A stretch of DNA of 64,000 bases from Bryobacterales bacterium. GTDB taxonomy: Bacteria; Acidobacteriota; Terriglobia; Bryobacterales; UBA6623. Made by a program: the position numbers and the translations under genes. This document shows positions 52,003 to 61,603 of this stretch, in pieces (positions within the stretch are counted from its first letter, which is position 1; each line of letters begins with the position of its first letter). The notes under the pieces were generated by a model, which did no database searches, was not told the origin of the DNA, and saw only the letters and a list, made by a program, of their open reading frames with translations. The stretch lies in the NCBI GenBank assembly GCA_022826925.1, contig JAJDTX010000104.1, forward strand, positions 1 through 64,000, read 5' to 3'.

Positions 52003-53586
52003 ATGGATGCCCTCATTATCACTCTCTACTTTGCGGCGGTCTTCGGGGTGGGCTTCTACCACTCGCGGAACAAGAACACCACGACCGAGTATTTTCTCGC
52101 TGGCAAGCACATCGGCTGGTTTGCGGTAGGCGCGACGCTGTTCTCCACCAACATCGGCAGCGAGCACGTGATCGGCCTCGCGGGGTCTGGTGCTTCGAGC
52201 GGCCTGGCGGTCGGCACCTACGAGTGGTCGGCCAGTTTCTGCTTGCTGCTGCTGGCTTGGATCTTCATCCCTCAATACCTGCGCAGCCGCATCTTCACGA
52301 TGCCCGAGTTCCTCGAGAAGCGCTTCAGCCCCGGCTGCCGCTGGTACCTGACGACCGTGTCGCTGCTGGCCTACGTGCTGACGAAGATCTCCGTGGCGCT
52401 ATTCGCGGCGGGGATCCTGGCGCGGGAGATCTTCGGCTGGGACTACATGACAACCGCCGTGCTGCTGGTGATCGCGACCGGGATCTACACCATTACGGGC
52501 GGGCTGTCGGCGGTGATCTACACGGACCTGCTGCAGGCTTTCATCATGGTCGGCGGCTCGGGCTACCTGACCTGGCTCGGCCTGAGCGAGGCCGGCGGAT
52601 TCGGAGCGCTGCGGGAGGCGCTGCCCGATGATTTCTTCCACATCGTCAAAGACATAAACCATCCCGAGTACCCTTGGCTGGGGACCACGCTGGGCACGAT
52701 GATCCTAGGCACTTGGTATTGGTGCACAGATCAGGTCATCGTCCAGAAAACGCTGAGCGCTCGCAGCCTGCCGCACGCCCGCGGCGGCGCGATCTTCGCC
52801 TCGGCGCTGAAGATCACCCCGGTCTTCATCTTGGTGCTGCCCGGCCTGATCGCGAGGGCGCTCTGGCCTGCCGAGGCCACGGGCGATACGGCGTTCCCGT
52901 TGCTGGTCGAGCGGCTGCTGCCGCCGGGCTTGTCCGGCCTGATGATCGCTGCGCTATTGGCCGCCCTCATGTCTTCGCTGAGCAGCGTGCTGAACTCCTG
53001 CTCCACGCTCGTCACGATGGACATCTACAAGAAGCTTCATCCCGAGGCGAGCGAGAGGCGCCTGGTCTACGTCGGTCGGCTGATCACTGGCGTGGTCGTG
53101 CTCGTGAGCATTTTGTGGATTCCGATGATCCGCTATCTGAGCGGGGAGGTCTATCAGTACCTACAGAGCGTGCAGGCGTACATCGGCGCGCCGATCACCG
53201 CGACGTTCCTGCTCGGGATTCTGTGGAAAGGCGGCACGTCGCGGGCAGCGATCTCAACGCTGATCTTCGGCGGACTGGCCGGGGGCGGGCGCTTTGCCTT
53301 GGACATCCTGTATAAGGCCTACGGCTTCAGCCTCGGGCCGCTCGAGCCGTTGGTGCAGATCCCGTTCCTCAACTACAGCGTCGGGGTATTTGCGGCCTGC
53401 CTGGGGCTGTTCTGGGCAGTGAGCAAGCTCGACGAGAAGCCCGTCGCGGCGCGGATCGCCGGACTGACGTTTGATTGGCAGCGACGCTCGAGCGAGGGCG
53501 CGGCTGCGGGCACCGAAAAGTTGCTCCACGTGATGACCTCGCTCGTCGGCCTGGCTGTGCTGATGCTGTGGTTCCACTTCCGGTAG
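52003..53586 (+). CDS. Sodium:solute symporter (SLC5 family)
   Basis: 527 residues from ATG 52003 (MDALIITLYFAAVFGVGFYH). About 13-14 transmembrane segments are visible. Family motifs: TTTEYFLAGKHIGWFAVGAT, GSEHVIGLAGSGASSGLAVG (sodium-site region), WIFIPQYLRSRIFTMPEFLE, TGIYTITGGLSAVIYTDLLQ, WYWCTDQVIVQKTLSARSLP and AALMSSLSSVLNSCSTLVTM. It imports a solute, probably a sugar or sugar acid, using the sodium gradient. This resembles sugar-importing SLC5 subfamilies, but the substrate is not assignable. Its stop lies 19 bases inside the following TPR gene. Confidence 0.93.
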   Translation: MDALIITLYFAAVFGVGFYHSRNKNTTTEYFLAGKHIGWFAVGATLFSTNIGSEHVIGLAGSGASSGLAVGTYEWSASFCLLLLAWIFIPQYLRSRIFTMPEFLEKRFSPGCRWYLTTVSLLAYVLTKISVALFAAGILAREIFGWDYMTTAVLLVIATGIYTITGGLSAVIYTDLLQAFIMVGGSGYLTWLGLSEAGGFGALREALPDDFFHIVKDINHPEYPWLGTTLGTMILGTWYWCTDQVIVQKTLSARSLPHARGGAIFASALKITPVFILVLPGLIARALWPAEATGDTAFPLLVERLLPPGLSGLMIAALLAALMSSLSSVLNSCSTLVTMDIYKKLHPEASERRLVYVGRLITGVVVLVSILWIPMIRYLSGEVYQYLQSVQAYIGAPITATFLLGILWKGGTSRAAISTLIFGGLAGGGRFALDILYKAYGFSLGPLEPLVQIPFLNYSVGVFAACLGLFWAVSKLDEKPVAARIAGLTFDWQRRSSEGAAAGTEKLLHVMTSLVGLAVLMLWFHFR

Positions 53587-55007
53587 TCGACGGCTTTCCA
53601 CTGGCGTGCGTCGCCCTTGCGGCGGTCGGTCTGGCCGCCACGCTTGCCGGTTGTTCGCCCCGGGATGGCGATGCCATGCCCGCAGTCCCGGAGCTGGCAG
53701 CCGAATCCCTTCCGGCACCTGTCGTGCCTAAGGCGCGAAGCCTTATCGATGGCGTGGCCGCGAGCCCGGCTGACCCTTGGGCGAACGGTGATCTGGCGAT
53801 GTTGCTGCACGCTCACAAGCGTCTGTCGGCGGCGCAGGCCCTGTATCGGCGCGCCGCGACGCTGTCCGGCGGAGAGTTTCGCTGGACGTACCTGCTGGGC
53901 ATCGCGCAACACGAGAGCGGGCAGCACGCGCAGGCGGCGGGTTCGCTTCGGATGGCCTTGGATATCCGCTCATACGGCCTGGCCTGGATTCGCCTGGGAG
54001 AGTCGCTGTCGGCCGGGGGACAGTTGGAAGCAGCTGCGGATGCGCTCCGTGCCGCGTCGAACATGGACGGCAATGCCGCGTACGTCTCCTATGCCTTGGG
54101 CAAGGTGCTGCTGGAACTCGGCGAGACTGCCGAAGCGCTTGAATTGCTGGAACGAGCGCTCGCGCTCGCGCCCGACGCGGGTGCCATCCGCCACACCCTG
54201 GGCACGGCCTATCGCTCGGCGGGCGAGCACGAGTTGGCGCAGCGCACGCTCGCGCAGATCGGGGCGGCCGCCGACCGGCAGCCGATGCTGGAGGATGCCT
54301 TCTACGAAAGCGTGCTCGGCCTTGCGGTGGACGCGCGTCACTTCCTGAATCGGGGCCGAAGCCTCGATTCTGCGGGCCAGACAGCCGAGGCCATCGAGGC
54401 GTATCAGCAAGCGATCGAGCTCGATCCCAGCATGGCGCAGGCCCACGCCAACCTGGTCGGCTCATTCGGGCGCACCGGCGAAATCGACCGGGCCGAGGAG
54501 CACTACGCCACGGCACTCGCGCTGAATCCGAACCTCGAGGAGCTCCACAACAACTGGGGAGTTGTGCAAGCATCCCGAGGCGACCCCGCCGCGGCCGCGG
54601 CCGCGTTTCGCAGAGCCTTGGAACTGAATCCGAACTCGGCGGGTGCCAATGCCAATCTCGGTGTAGCCCTGCTCGAGGCCGGGCAGTTGGACGAGGCTGC
54701 GCGACGCTTCCGAGAGGCCGTCAAGAGCGATCCGACGAACCGTCCCGCGCGCATGAACCTGGGCACGCTGGCCTTGGAGGAGGACCGTCCCGGAGAGGCG
54801 GTCGAGCACCTCGAAGCCGCCTTGAGGGGTGACGAGGACGGCAGCGAGCCGTTCGTGCGCTATGCCCTCGGGCATGCCTACCAACGCACCGGACGCGCGG
54901 CTGATGCGCGGCGGTCTTTCGAGCTGGCCCTGCAGGTGGCGGAGAATCGCGGCCCCGCCGACTTGGCGGCTCAGATTCGCGCGGATCTCGAAGCCCTACC
55001 GCAATAG
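53568..55007 (+). CDS. TPR-repeat lipoprotein
   Basis: About 479 residues from the GTG at 53568, which overlaps the symporter's last 19 bases; the frame is open upstream to 53475 but there it runs through the symporter. Hydrophobic leader ACVALAAVGLAATLAGCSP ends in a lipobox cysteine. TPR units fill the rest: AYVSYALGKVLLELGETAEA, GAIRHTLGTAYRSAGEHELA, AQAHANLVGSFGRTGEIDRA, LEELHNNWGVVQASRGDPAA, AGANANLGVALLEAGQLDEA and EPFVRYALGHAYQRTGRAAD. An outer-membrane-anchored scaffold is likely. Coupled to the symporter and 107 bases upstream of the DUF3604-type gene. Confidence 0.88.
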   Translation: MVPLPVVDGFPLACVALAAVGLAATLAGCSPRDGDAMPAVPELAAESLPAPVVPKARSLIDGVAASPADPWANGDLAMLLHAHKRLSAAQALYRRAATLSGGEFRWTYLLGIAQHESGQHAQAAGSLRMALDIRSYGLAWIRLGESLSAGGQLEAAADALRAASNMDGNAAYVSYALGKVLLELGETAEALELLERALALAPDAGAIRHTLGTAYRSAGEHELAQRTLAQIGAAADRQPMLEDAFYESVLGLAVDARHFLNRGRSLDSAGQTAEAIEAYQQAIELDPSMAQAHANLVGSFGRTGEIDRAEEHYATALALNPNLEELHNNWGVVQASRGDPAAAAAAFRRALELNPNSAGANANLGVALLEAGQLDEAARRFREAVKSDPTNRPARMNLGTLALEEDRPGEAVEHLEAALRGDEDGSEPFVRYALGHAYQRTGRAADARRSFELALQVAENRGPADLAAQIRADLEALPQ

Positions 55008-55114
55008 CGGGAATCAGCCGTTGCGGCTGTCTTGTTCGCGGTCTGGTGCCGGGGATCGGTGGAACCGCGGCGGCCAACAGGATATTCTGGACAGCGGCGG
55101 GAGGCCCGATTGAC

Positions 55115-57694
55115 ATGCGCGTTGCGCGATCCAGAACTGTTCTTGCTCTCGGCCTGCTTGGGCTTCTGATTTGGGGCCTGGCGGCTCAGGATACCGGGAC
55201 GAGCCGTGCGGACTACCTGACGCCGGAACTTCGCGACCGCGTCGAAGCTCTCAAGCTTGACGCCCCACAGCACTCGTCCGATGTCAGCGTGCTCGCGCAA
55301 CGGCTGGACACGCTCTGGGAGTGGGCCAACGCGTACTCGCTGACCGGCGGGCCCGTGCCGGGTGGTTTCCCTCAACTCACGGCGAACGCTAACCGGGCGT
55401 TGCGGAGGCTGCCGGACGGTGGCGCCCAGCTCCCGGTGGCCGCCATCTCGGGCTTCGTCGAACAATTCACGCGCGAGTTCCAGATCAAGGACGAGACCCC
55501 CACTGCGCTGGGCCCGCTCGAACTCTCCTCGCAAGGACCCCATCGCGCGGGCGAGTTCATTACCATTCGCGAGACTTATACGGTTGGGGACATGCCCATG
55601 GCGGTCGGCGGCGGAATCGCGGTAGGGCAGGGCCGAGGTGGCGGATTGCAGACCAATGATCCCGGCGCTGCAGGTTATGTCACGGCGACGACCTCGAACC
55701 CGGATGCCGTACTGGCAGCGGCCGAGCCTTGGGGTCGCTGGGTCACCTTCGAGACTCGCTCTACGATTGCCTTCCGACTCAGCGGCGCGGAACTGCGCAA
55801 GGGTGACACCGTCACTCTCACGTTCGGTGACCGCAGCGGTGGCGGCCCCGGCTTGAAGCTCCAGAATTGGTCAAACGACCTAGTCGTGTTCAAGACCTTC
55901 TTGGATTTGGAGGGCAAGGGCTGGCTGCTTAGTCCGCGCTGGCCTTCGATCGAGGTGATCGGCGAGGACCGCGTGCAGTTCGTCAACGCCGTCGCGCCGT
56001 CAGTGGTGGAGCCGGGAGAGAAGTTCGTGCTAGCGGTGAGATCGGAGGATCGATTCAGGAACCTGGCTTCTGGGGGTACTCCGGCCTACGAGGTGCTGCT
56101 CAATGGCAGCAGGCAGCGAGAGATTCCGGCCGGCGCTGCGGCGTTGCAGGAACTGGACGGCATCGTTCTCGACACGCCGGGCGTCTACCGCTTCGAGGTG
56201 CGGTCCGAGGACGGGGCCATTCGGGGAACGAGCAATCCAGTGCGGGTGGAAGCGTCGCCGGACACGAGGATCTTCTGGGGCGAGACCCACGGACACACCG
56301 GCTTCGCTGAGGGCCAGGGGTCTCCGGACGGCTACTTTAAGTTCGGCCGGGATGTCGCCCGCCTCGACTTCTTGAGCCTGTCCGAGCATGACATTTGGAT
56401 GGATGATTTCGAATGGAAGACGCTTCAAGAGATGGTCCACAAGTATCACGTGCCAGGACGATTCACGGCGATCCTCGGCTTCGAGTGGACCTCGCGCCTG
56501 CTATACGGCGGCCACCACAACGTGTTCTTCCGCAATACCCCGGGACGTTCGCGCGTGCCAAACCAAAAGGCTCCGTTGCTGGACGAACTGTACGAGGGGT
56601 TGAAGCGGGGCAACGACACGGACGACGTGCTGGTCATACCCCATGCCCACCAGCCTGGAGACTGGACCAACAGCGATAGCTCTGTGGAGCGACTGGTCGA
56701 GATTCAGTCCGGGCACGGCACGTTCGATTGGTTCGGAGACAAGTACTTGCGGAACGGCTACCGGGTCGGCTTCGTGGGTGCTTCGGACAACCACACCGGC
56801 CATCCCGGGTTCAGCGGCATGACCAACCGTCAGCTCGGCGGGCTGGCCGCCGTTCTGGCGGCCGAGAACACGCCCGACCGGATCTTCGACGGACTGCGCA
56901 ACCGCGCGACGTATGCGACCACTGGCGAGCGGATCATACTGGAGGCCACTTTGAACGGCGCGGGGATCGGGCAGGAACTGGCCCGCGCCGACGAGAGGAC
57001 GATCAGTTGTACGGTCAACGGGACCGCCGCCGTTGACTCGATTGATGTGATCAAGAACGGGACGGTGGTCTACACGCAGCGCTATCTGCAATCAGAGGTC
57101 GGCTCCGAAACACACGTGCAGGTTAGCTTCGAAGCCTCGACGGACGTGCCGGGCGAGCGGAGCGTGCCGCGGGGGGATCGCCCTTGGAAGGGCGTGATCC
57201 GCGTCGAAGGGGCGGAGCTGGCGGGTTATGCGGAACCTTGGTACCGGCATCCGAGCACTTACAAGGGCCGGATGGACGGCGGGCAACTCCATTTCGAGAT
57301 GCACACGCGCGGACGCAGCACCGCTCTCGTGCTGCGCCTGCAGAACGCGAGCGCCAACACGAAAGTCATCGTAGACATGGAGACGACGAGGGAGCGTCTG
57401 GGATCGGGCGGGTACCAGCGAACGCCGCAGCGCCTGCCCGCGAGGAGCGAGGCGTTCCGGCTCGGCGACCTCGGCGGAGAGGTTGAGCGCAGGGAGTATC
57501 AGGTGCTCGAGCATACGGATGCCCTGTCTGTCCAGCTGGTGCCGTCAAACGGGGCCCTGGACCGACACTTCACCTATACCGACAAAGATTCGCCAGCAGC
57601 CTCCGACTACTACTATCTGCGCGTGCGGCAAATCGACGGAGCGGTGGCGTGGTCCAGTCCGTTCTGGGTCGGTCCGGCGACGCAGTCGCCCTAG
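55115..57694 (+). CDS. Exported DUF3604-type PHP-like hydrolase
   Basis: 859 residues with a Sec signal (VLALGLLGLLIWGLAAQ). An N-terminal beta-rich part (about 100-390) contains VGGGIAVGQGRGGGLQTNDP and GDTVTLTFGDRSGGG. The metal-hydrolase part follows: IFWGETHGHTGFAEGQGSPD (H-x-H), FLSLSEHDIWMDDFEW, ILGFEWTSRLLYGGHHNVFF, VIPHAHQPGDWTNSD, VEIQSGHGTFDWFG and VGFVGASDNHTGHPGFSG. These histidines and aspartates follow the DUF3604/PHP pattern. The C-terminal part resembles that of the protein at 9780-12587 (IDVIKNGTVVYTQRYL, DYYYLRVRQIDGAVAWSSPF). Reaction and substrate are unknown. It is preceded by the symporter and TPR lipoprotein on the same strand. Confidence 0.85.
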   Translation: MRVARSRTVLALGLLGLLIWGLAAQDTGTSRADYLTPELRDRVEALKLDAPQHSSDVSVLAQRLDTLWEWANAYSLTGGPVPGGFPQLTANANRALRRLPDGGAQLPVAAISGFVEQFTREFQIKDETPTALGPLELSSQGPHRAGEFITIRETYTVGDMPMAVGGGIAVGQGRGGGLQTNDPGAAGYVTATTSNPDAVLAAAEPWGRWVTFETRSTIAFRLSGAELRKGDTVTLTFGDRSGGGPGLKLQNWSNDLVVFKTFLDLEGKGWLLSPRWPSIEVIGEDRVQFVNAVAPSVVEPGEKFVLAVRSEDRFRNLASGGTPAYEVLLNGSRQREIPAGAAALQELDGIVLDTPGVYRFEVRSEDGAIRGTSNPVRVEASPDTRIFWGETHGHTGFAEGQGSPDGYFKFGRDVARLDFLSLSEHDIWMDDFEWKTLQEMVHKYHVPGRFTAILGFEWTSRLLYGGHHNVFFRNTPGRSRVPNQKAPLLDELYEGLKRGNDTDDVLVIPHAHQPGDWTNSDSSVERLVEIQSGHGTFDWFGDKYLRNGYRVGFVGASDNHTGHPGFSGMTNRQLGGLAAVLAAENTPDRIFDGLRNRATYATTGERIILEATLNGAGIGQELARADERTISCTVNGTAAVDSIDVIKNGTVVYTQRYLQSEVGSETHVQVSFEASTDVPGERSVPRGDRPWKGVIRVEGAELAGYAEPWYRHPSTYKGRMDGGQLHFEMHTRGRSTALVLRLQNASANTKVIVDMETTRERLGSGGYQRTPQRLPARSEAFRLGDLGGEVERREYQVLEHTDALSVQLVPSNGALDRHFTYTDKDSPAASDYYYLRVRQIDGAVAWSSPFWVGPATQSP

Positions 57695-57822
57695 CCGGCT
57701 TGGCTGCACCGGCGGGCCGATCCCGAGCCTCTCGGCGATCCTGTCCAGCCGGACACCCGGCCTAGTCCGAGGCTGCTTTCCCAGCCCGAGCGCCAGTTCC
57801 GCAGGCGGCGACACCAGTTCCG

Positions 57823-57845
57823 GGGCCCCGAGCGCGCTCTCGGGC
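57823..57845. terminator. Possible terminator hairpin between convergent genes
   Basis: GGCCCCGAG (57823-57831) pairs with CTCGGGCC (57838-57845) with one bulged C and a 6-base loop. It lies between the convergent DUF3604-type gene and the RND permease. No T-run follows, so confidence is modest. Confidence 0.35.
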
Positions 57846-57875
57846 CGAGCGTCCCGGCTACGGCCGCCGAGCTTC

Positions 57876-60800
57876 CTAGTCCCCCGCCGGAGGAGAATCA
57901 CCCTGCACGGATGGAATCGCTTGCAGACTGCCGCGCCTGTCGCCCCGGAAGAGCCGTCGCAACACGCCCCGGATGTCGTCCAGAATCAGATACTGGGCCG
58001 GCACCATGACCAAGGTCACAACTGTGGAGAAGAGCACCCCTGAAGCTAGGGCCAGTGCCATCGGAATCAAGAACTGTGCTTGGAGGCTCGTCTCAAGCAG
58101 CAGTGGCGTCAAGCCCGCCGCCGTGGTGAGGGAAGTCAGCAGGATCGCGCGGAAGCGCGCCTCTCCTGCGAGCTGCACCGCTGTCTTTAGGGAACCCAGC
58201 TTGCGGGAATAATTGCGGATGAACGTGACTAGCACCAAGCCGTCGTTGACCACGATTCCGGCCAGCGCCGCCATTCCGCACACGGAGACGAAGCTGAGTT
58301 CTACGCCGCGGATCCAATGCCCCCAGATTGCCCCGACCATTCCAAGGGGAATCGAACTCAGAATGATTGCTGGCAGGATGTAGCTCTTCATGGGAATCGC
58401 CAGCATCGCGTACATAACGAAAACCGCGACGAGGAAGCCCTGGGCAAGCCCTCCCATGGACTCGGCGAAGTCTGCCTCGTCGCCCTCGAGCGAGTAGCTC
58501 AAGCCCGGATACCGTTCCATCAGTTGCGGCAGGAAGTCCGACTGCAAGGCGCCTATGATCTCGCCGCTGGTTGTGATCGTCTCGTCGACATCGGCCTGAA
58601 CGTTGATGGTCCGGCTGCGGTCTACGCGAGTGATCGACGCCGGACCGCGTCCGATCGACGCGACAGCCACGGTCGAGAACGGCACTTCGTCGCCCGCAGG
58701 GGTCCGGACCCGCATGCGCTCCATGTCTCCGAGAGAGCGCCGGTCCTGGCGGGGATAGCGGACCATCACCCTGAGGTCATCGCGTCCGCGCTGAATGCGC
58801 TGGGCCTCCTCGCCGAAGAAGCCCTGTCGGACCTGACGCCCGAGATTCTCCAGTGTCAGTCCGTAGGCTCTGCCCTCGGAGGTCAGTGCCAGCTCAACCT
58901 CCGGTTTGCCTCCCCGGTAGGAATCCGTGACCTCGATGACGCCGGGATACTGCGACAGGCGGGCTTTCGTCATCTCCGCCGCTTCTAGGACGGTGGCAAT
59001 GTCCAACGCGGTGAATTGCAGGTCGATCGCCTTGCCGCCCCCGATCAGATTGTGGGTGATCGTCAGTTCCACCGCTCCGGGAATCTGGCCTACCTTCTCG
59101 CGCCAGCGGCCGGCGATCTCGTCCGAACTGATGGCTCGGTCCTCAGATGGAATCAGTTCGATATTGACTTCCCCAAGGTGCTCGCCTTGGAACTCGCCCT
59201 CCAGTGCCGTGCCGCGGCTCTGCAGCTCGCGGAACGGATGTTCTCCCACCGAACTGACCATGCGTCGAAACGGGTCTTGACCTAGCTCGGCGGTCAGCTC
59301 GCGGCGCAATTCCACGGCGCTTCGCTCGATTCGCGCCACCCTCGCAGCTGTCACTTCGGCCGGGGACTCTTGCGGCATCGTCAGCAGCGCCACCACATCC
59401 TCGGAATCGACGGTGGGAAACAGGATCAAACGGACGTGGCCGGCCCCGATCATGCCGGCTGTAACCAAGACGCTGACCACGGCGAGCGCAAGAGTGGCGT
59501 ATCGCCATTCCAAAGCGGTCCGCAGAATGGGTCTGTAGACACGGCGAATGAACCAGGCCACCGCATTCGAGAACGCATCGAAGAAGGCATTCGTGGTGCG
59601 GGCGAGGGCGTTCGGGGAGCTGTGCTCCGCGGGCTTCTTGTAGTGAGACAGGTGGTAGGGAAGGATAAGGTTCGATTCGACGAGAGAGAACAACAGCGTC
59701 GGGATGATGATGAGGGGAAACCCGATGATCATCTTGCCCAGCGAACCTGGCACGAAGAGCATCGGGGCGAACGCGGCCATCGTGGTCAGCACGCCGAACG
59801 TCACCGGCACCAGAACTTCGCGTGTCCCCTTGATCGCTCCGCTGGCCCCCTTGCCGGTCCGCAGTTGCGTGGCGTGAATGTTCTCGCCGACCACGATCGC
59901 ATCGTCGACCACAACCCCGAGCACGAGAATGAACGAGTACAGCGAGACCATGTTGATCGACGTACCGTGCAGGGGCATCACCGCGATCGAGCCTAGGAAG
60001 GCAACCGGAATGCCGACCGTGACCCAGAATGCCAGCCGCAGCCGCAGGAACAGCGCCAGCACGACGAACACGAGCAGCAGTCCCGTCAGCGCGTTCTCGC
60101 CGAGGAGGTCAAGGCGACTCCGCAGCAGGCGGGCGTTGTCCCGCCAAGTCACCATCTCGATTCCGTCGGGCAGGGTGGGTGCCGTGGCGGCGACATAGCT
60201 ATGCACCACCTCGGCCACCTCATCCGCGCTCTGGTCGCCGATCCGGTATACCTGGACCACCACCGCGGGCTTGCCGTCAAGCATCGCGGAAATTGCGATT
60301 TCTTCGAATCCGTCAACGACCGTCGCGACGTCGCTTAGGTAGATCTTGGTGCCATCGGGACGGACCAGCAAGGGGAGACTCTCGTACTGCTCACCCGAAT
60401 ACGCTTGTCCTTCCGTCCGCAAGAGGACTTCCCCGACATCGGTCTTGATGGAGCCCCCCGGCAGATCGACCGAGAAGTTTCGGACCGCGGCGGCGACATC
60501 GTCGAATGTCAGGCGCCACCGGCGTAAGGCGTCCTCGGAAACCTCGATCGAGATCTCGTACGGCGGGGCGTTCCGCAGATCCGCTTGGGAGATGTCGGGC
60601 AAGGCGGTGAGTTCGTCCCTGACGCGCTCGCCCAGTCGTTTCAGCGTCGCGAGATCGGTCTCCCCGGCGATCGAGACATTGATCGCCTGAAACCGCCGCA
60701 TCATCTCTCGGATAATCGGCTTGTCCACCTCCTCGGGGAACGTGTCGATCGCATCGACCTTGGTTTTCACGTCCTCCATGAGCGTGCGCACGTCGTATCC

Positions 60801-61094
60801 GGACTCGACCTCGAGCGCCATCGAGCCCCGGCCCTCGGTGGCTGTCGACGTGATCCGCTTGATCCCTTCGATCCCTTGCACGGCCTCCTCGAGCCGGACG
60901 CAAATCGCCTCTTCCACGTCTTCTGGGCCGGCGCCGCGATATTCGACCGCGACCGTTATCACGTCGAGCGCGAATTCTGCATAGACTTCCCGCTTGAGAT
61001 TCGCCAGGGCGTAGACACCGCTCGCGACGATCACGAGGAGCAGCAGGTTTGCAACGACACCGTTGCGGACAAACCATGCGATCGGCCCCTTCAC
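57876..61094 (-). CDS. RND-family efflux transporter permease
   Basis: 1072 residues starting at a GTG (61094) with GGGGAGG upstream. The first membrane helix (NLLLLVIVASGVYALANLKR), two large periplasmic loops and the RND core helices are visible: VTVGIPVAFLGSIAVMPLHG, the charged helix FILVLGVVVDDAIVVGENI with the essential DD, VPVTFGVLTTMAAFAPMLFV, and in the second half MYAMLAIPMKSYILPAIILS and SVCGMAALAGIVVNDGLVLV. It would pump out small molecules or lipids using the proton gradient, as the AcrB-like inner-membrane part of a tripartite pump. No periplasmic adaptor (HlyD-like) or TolC gene is in the flanking sequence, unusual for this family. The tail is short and polar. Confidence 0.93.
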   Translation of the reverse strand: MKGPIAWFVRNGVVANLLLLVIVASGVYALANLKREVYAEFALDVITVAVEYRGAGPEDVEEAICVRLEEAVQGIEGIKRITSTATEGRGSMALEVESGYDVRTLMEDVKTKVDAIDTFPEEVDKPIIREMMRRFQAINVSIAGETDLATLKRLGERVRDELTALPDISQADLRNAPPYEISIEVSEDALRRWRLTFDDVAAAVRNFSVDLPGGSIKTDVGEVLLRTEGQAYSGEQYESLPLLVRPDGTKIYLSDVATVVDGFEEIAISAMLDGKPAVVVQVYRIGDQSADEVAEVVHSYVAATAPTLPDGIEMVTWRDNARLLRSRLDLLGENALTGLLLVFVVLALFLRLRLAFWVTVGIPVAFLGSIAVMPLHGTSINMVSLYSFILVLGVVVDDAIVVGENIHATQLRTGKGASGAIKGTREVLVPVTFGVLTTMAAFAPMLFVPGSLGKMIIGFPLIIIPTLLFSLVESNLILPYHLSHYKKPAEHSSPNALARTTNAFFDAFSNAVAWFIRRVYRPILRTALEWRYATLALAVVSVLVTAGMIGAGHVRLILFPTVDSEDVVALLTMPQESPAEVTAARVARIERSAVELRRELTAELGQDPFRRMVSSVGEHPFRELQSRGTALEGEFQGEHLGEVNIELIPSEDRAISSDEIAGRWREKVGQIPGAVELTITHNLIGGGKAIDLQFTALDIATVLEAAEMTKARLSQYPGVIEVTDSYRGGKPEVELALTSEGRAYGLTLENLGRQVRQGFFGEEAQRIQRGRDDLRVMVRYPRQDRRSLGDMERMRVRTPAGDEVPFSTVAVASIGRGPASITRVDRSRTINVQADVDETITTSGEIIGALQSDFLPQLMERYPGLSYSLEGDEADFAESMGGLAQGFLVAVFVMYAMLAIPMKSYILPAIILSSIPLGMVGAIWGHWIRGVELSFVSVCGMAALAGIVVNDGLVLVTFIRNYSRKLGSLKTAVQLAGEARFRAILLTSLTTAAGLTPLLLETSLQAQFLIPMALALASGVLFSTVVTLVMVPAQYLILDDIRGVLRRLFRGDRRGSLQAIPSVQGDSPPAGD

Positions 61095-61603
61095 GAAGAC
61101 CCTCCCCGTCCGACGCGCCTCTCCGTGTCGTCTTGGCTCGTCCCCGCTGCCGCCTGCAGGGGCAACCTGAAAGAGTCCTCACCGCGCGCGTGGCGTTTCC
61201 CCGCTACACGGAACTGCTCTCGTGCCCGCTTCACATGCCTCCGTCCGAATTTCTTCGCCATCTGTGCCGTCGCTCGACCAGGAACAGGGAAGCATGGGCC
61301 GCTCCGCTCGCTGCCGATCCTGCTCATTCGGCTAGTCCAAGATATCCCATGTGAGAGTATCTAGCATTCAGGAACAGTCCTTATCGTCGAAGCTGCGCCC
61401 GCTTCCGGGCGGAGGAGCTGGGGCAGCCCAGCCTGCCGGGGCTTCAGGCGAAGGCGGCTGAGTGTATCCCCGCGGCCGAGCTGGACGAATTTCGCGGTCG
61501 GCCGACTTGCTAAACGATGGCGGGCTGCCTGGGGCTAGAGCTCTTGGAGGTTCGTATTGGTGCCCCCTGGAGCACCTGCTTCCAGACCGCGCCCCGGTCA
61601 CCT
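61095..61603. other. Intergenic region upstream of the RND permease
   Basis: About 500 bases without a convincing gene. A basic 78-codon frame ends by overlapping the RND start (GTGA), but shows no domain and is not called. A hairpin CGCCCG-CTTC-CGGGCG (61396-61411) lies downstream of the Gfo/Idh stop and could terminate that transcript. No adaptor gene is present. Confidence 0.5.

Noticed and set aside
51985-52275. 97-residue N-terminal extension of the CbiX-like protein
   Set aside because: It is antisense to the symporter's first helices and has no similarity to CbiX; TTG 51984 gives the normal family length.
61091-61327. 78-codon basic frame overlapping the RND start by GTGA
   Set aside because: The overlap is tempting, but the translation lacks adaptor or other domain features and a Shine-Dalgarno sequence; likely chance.
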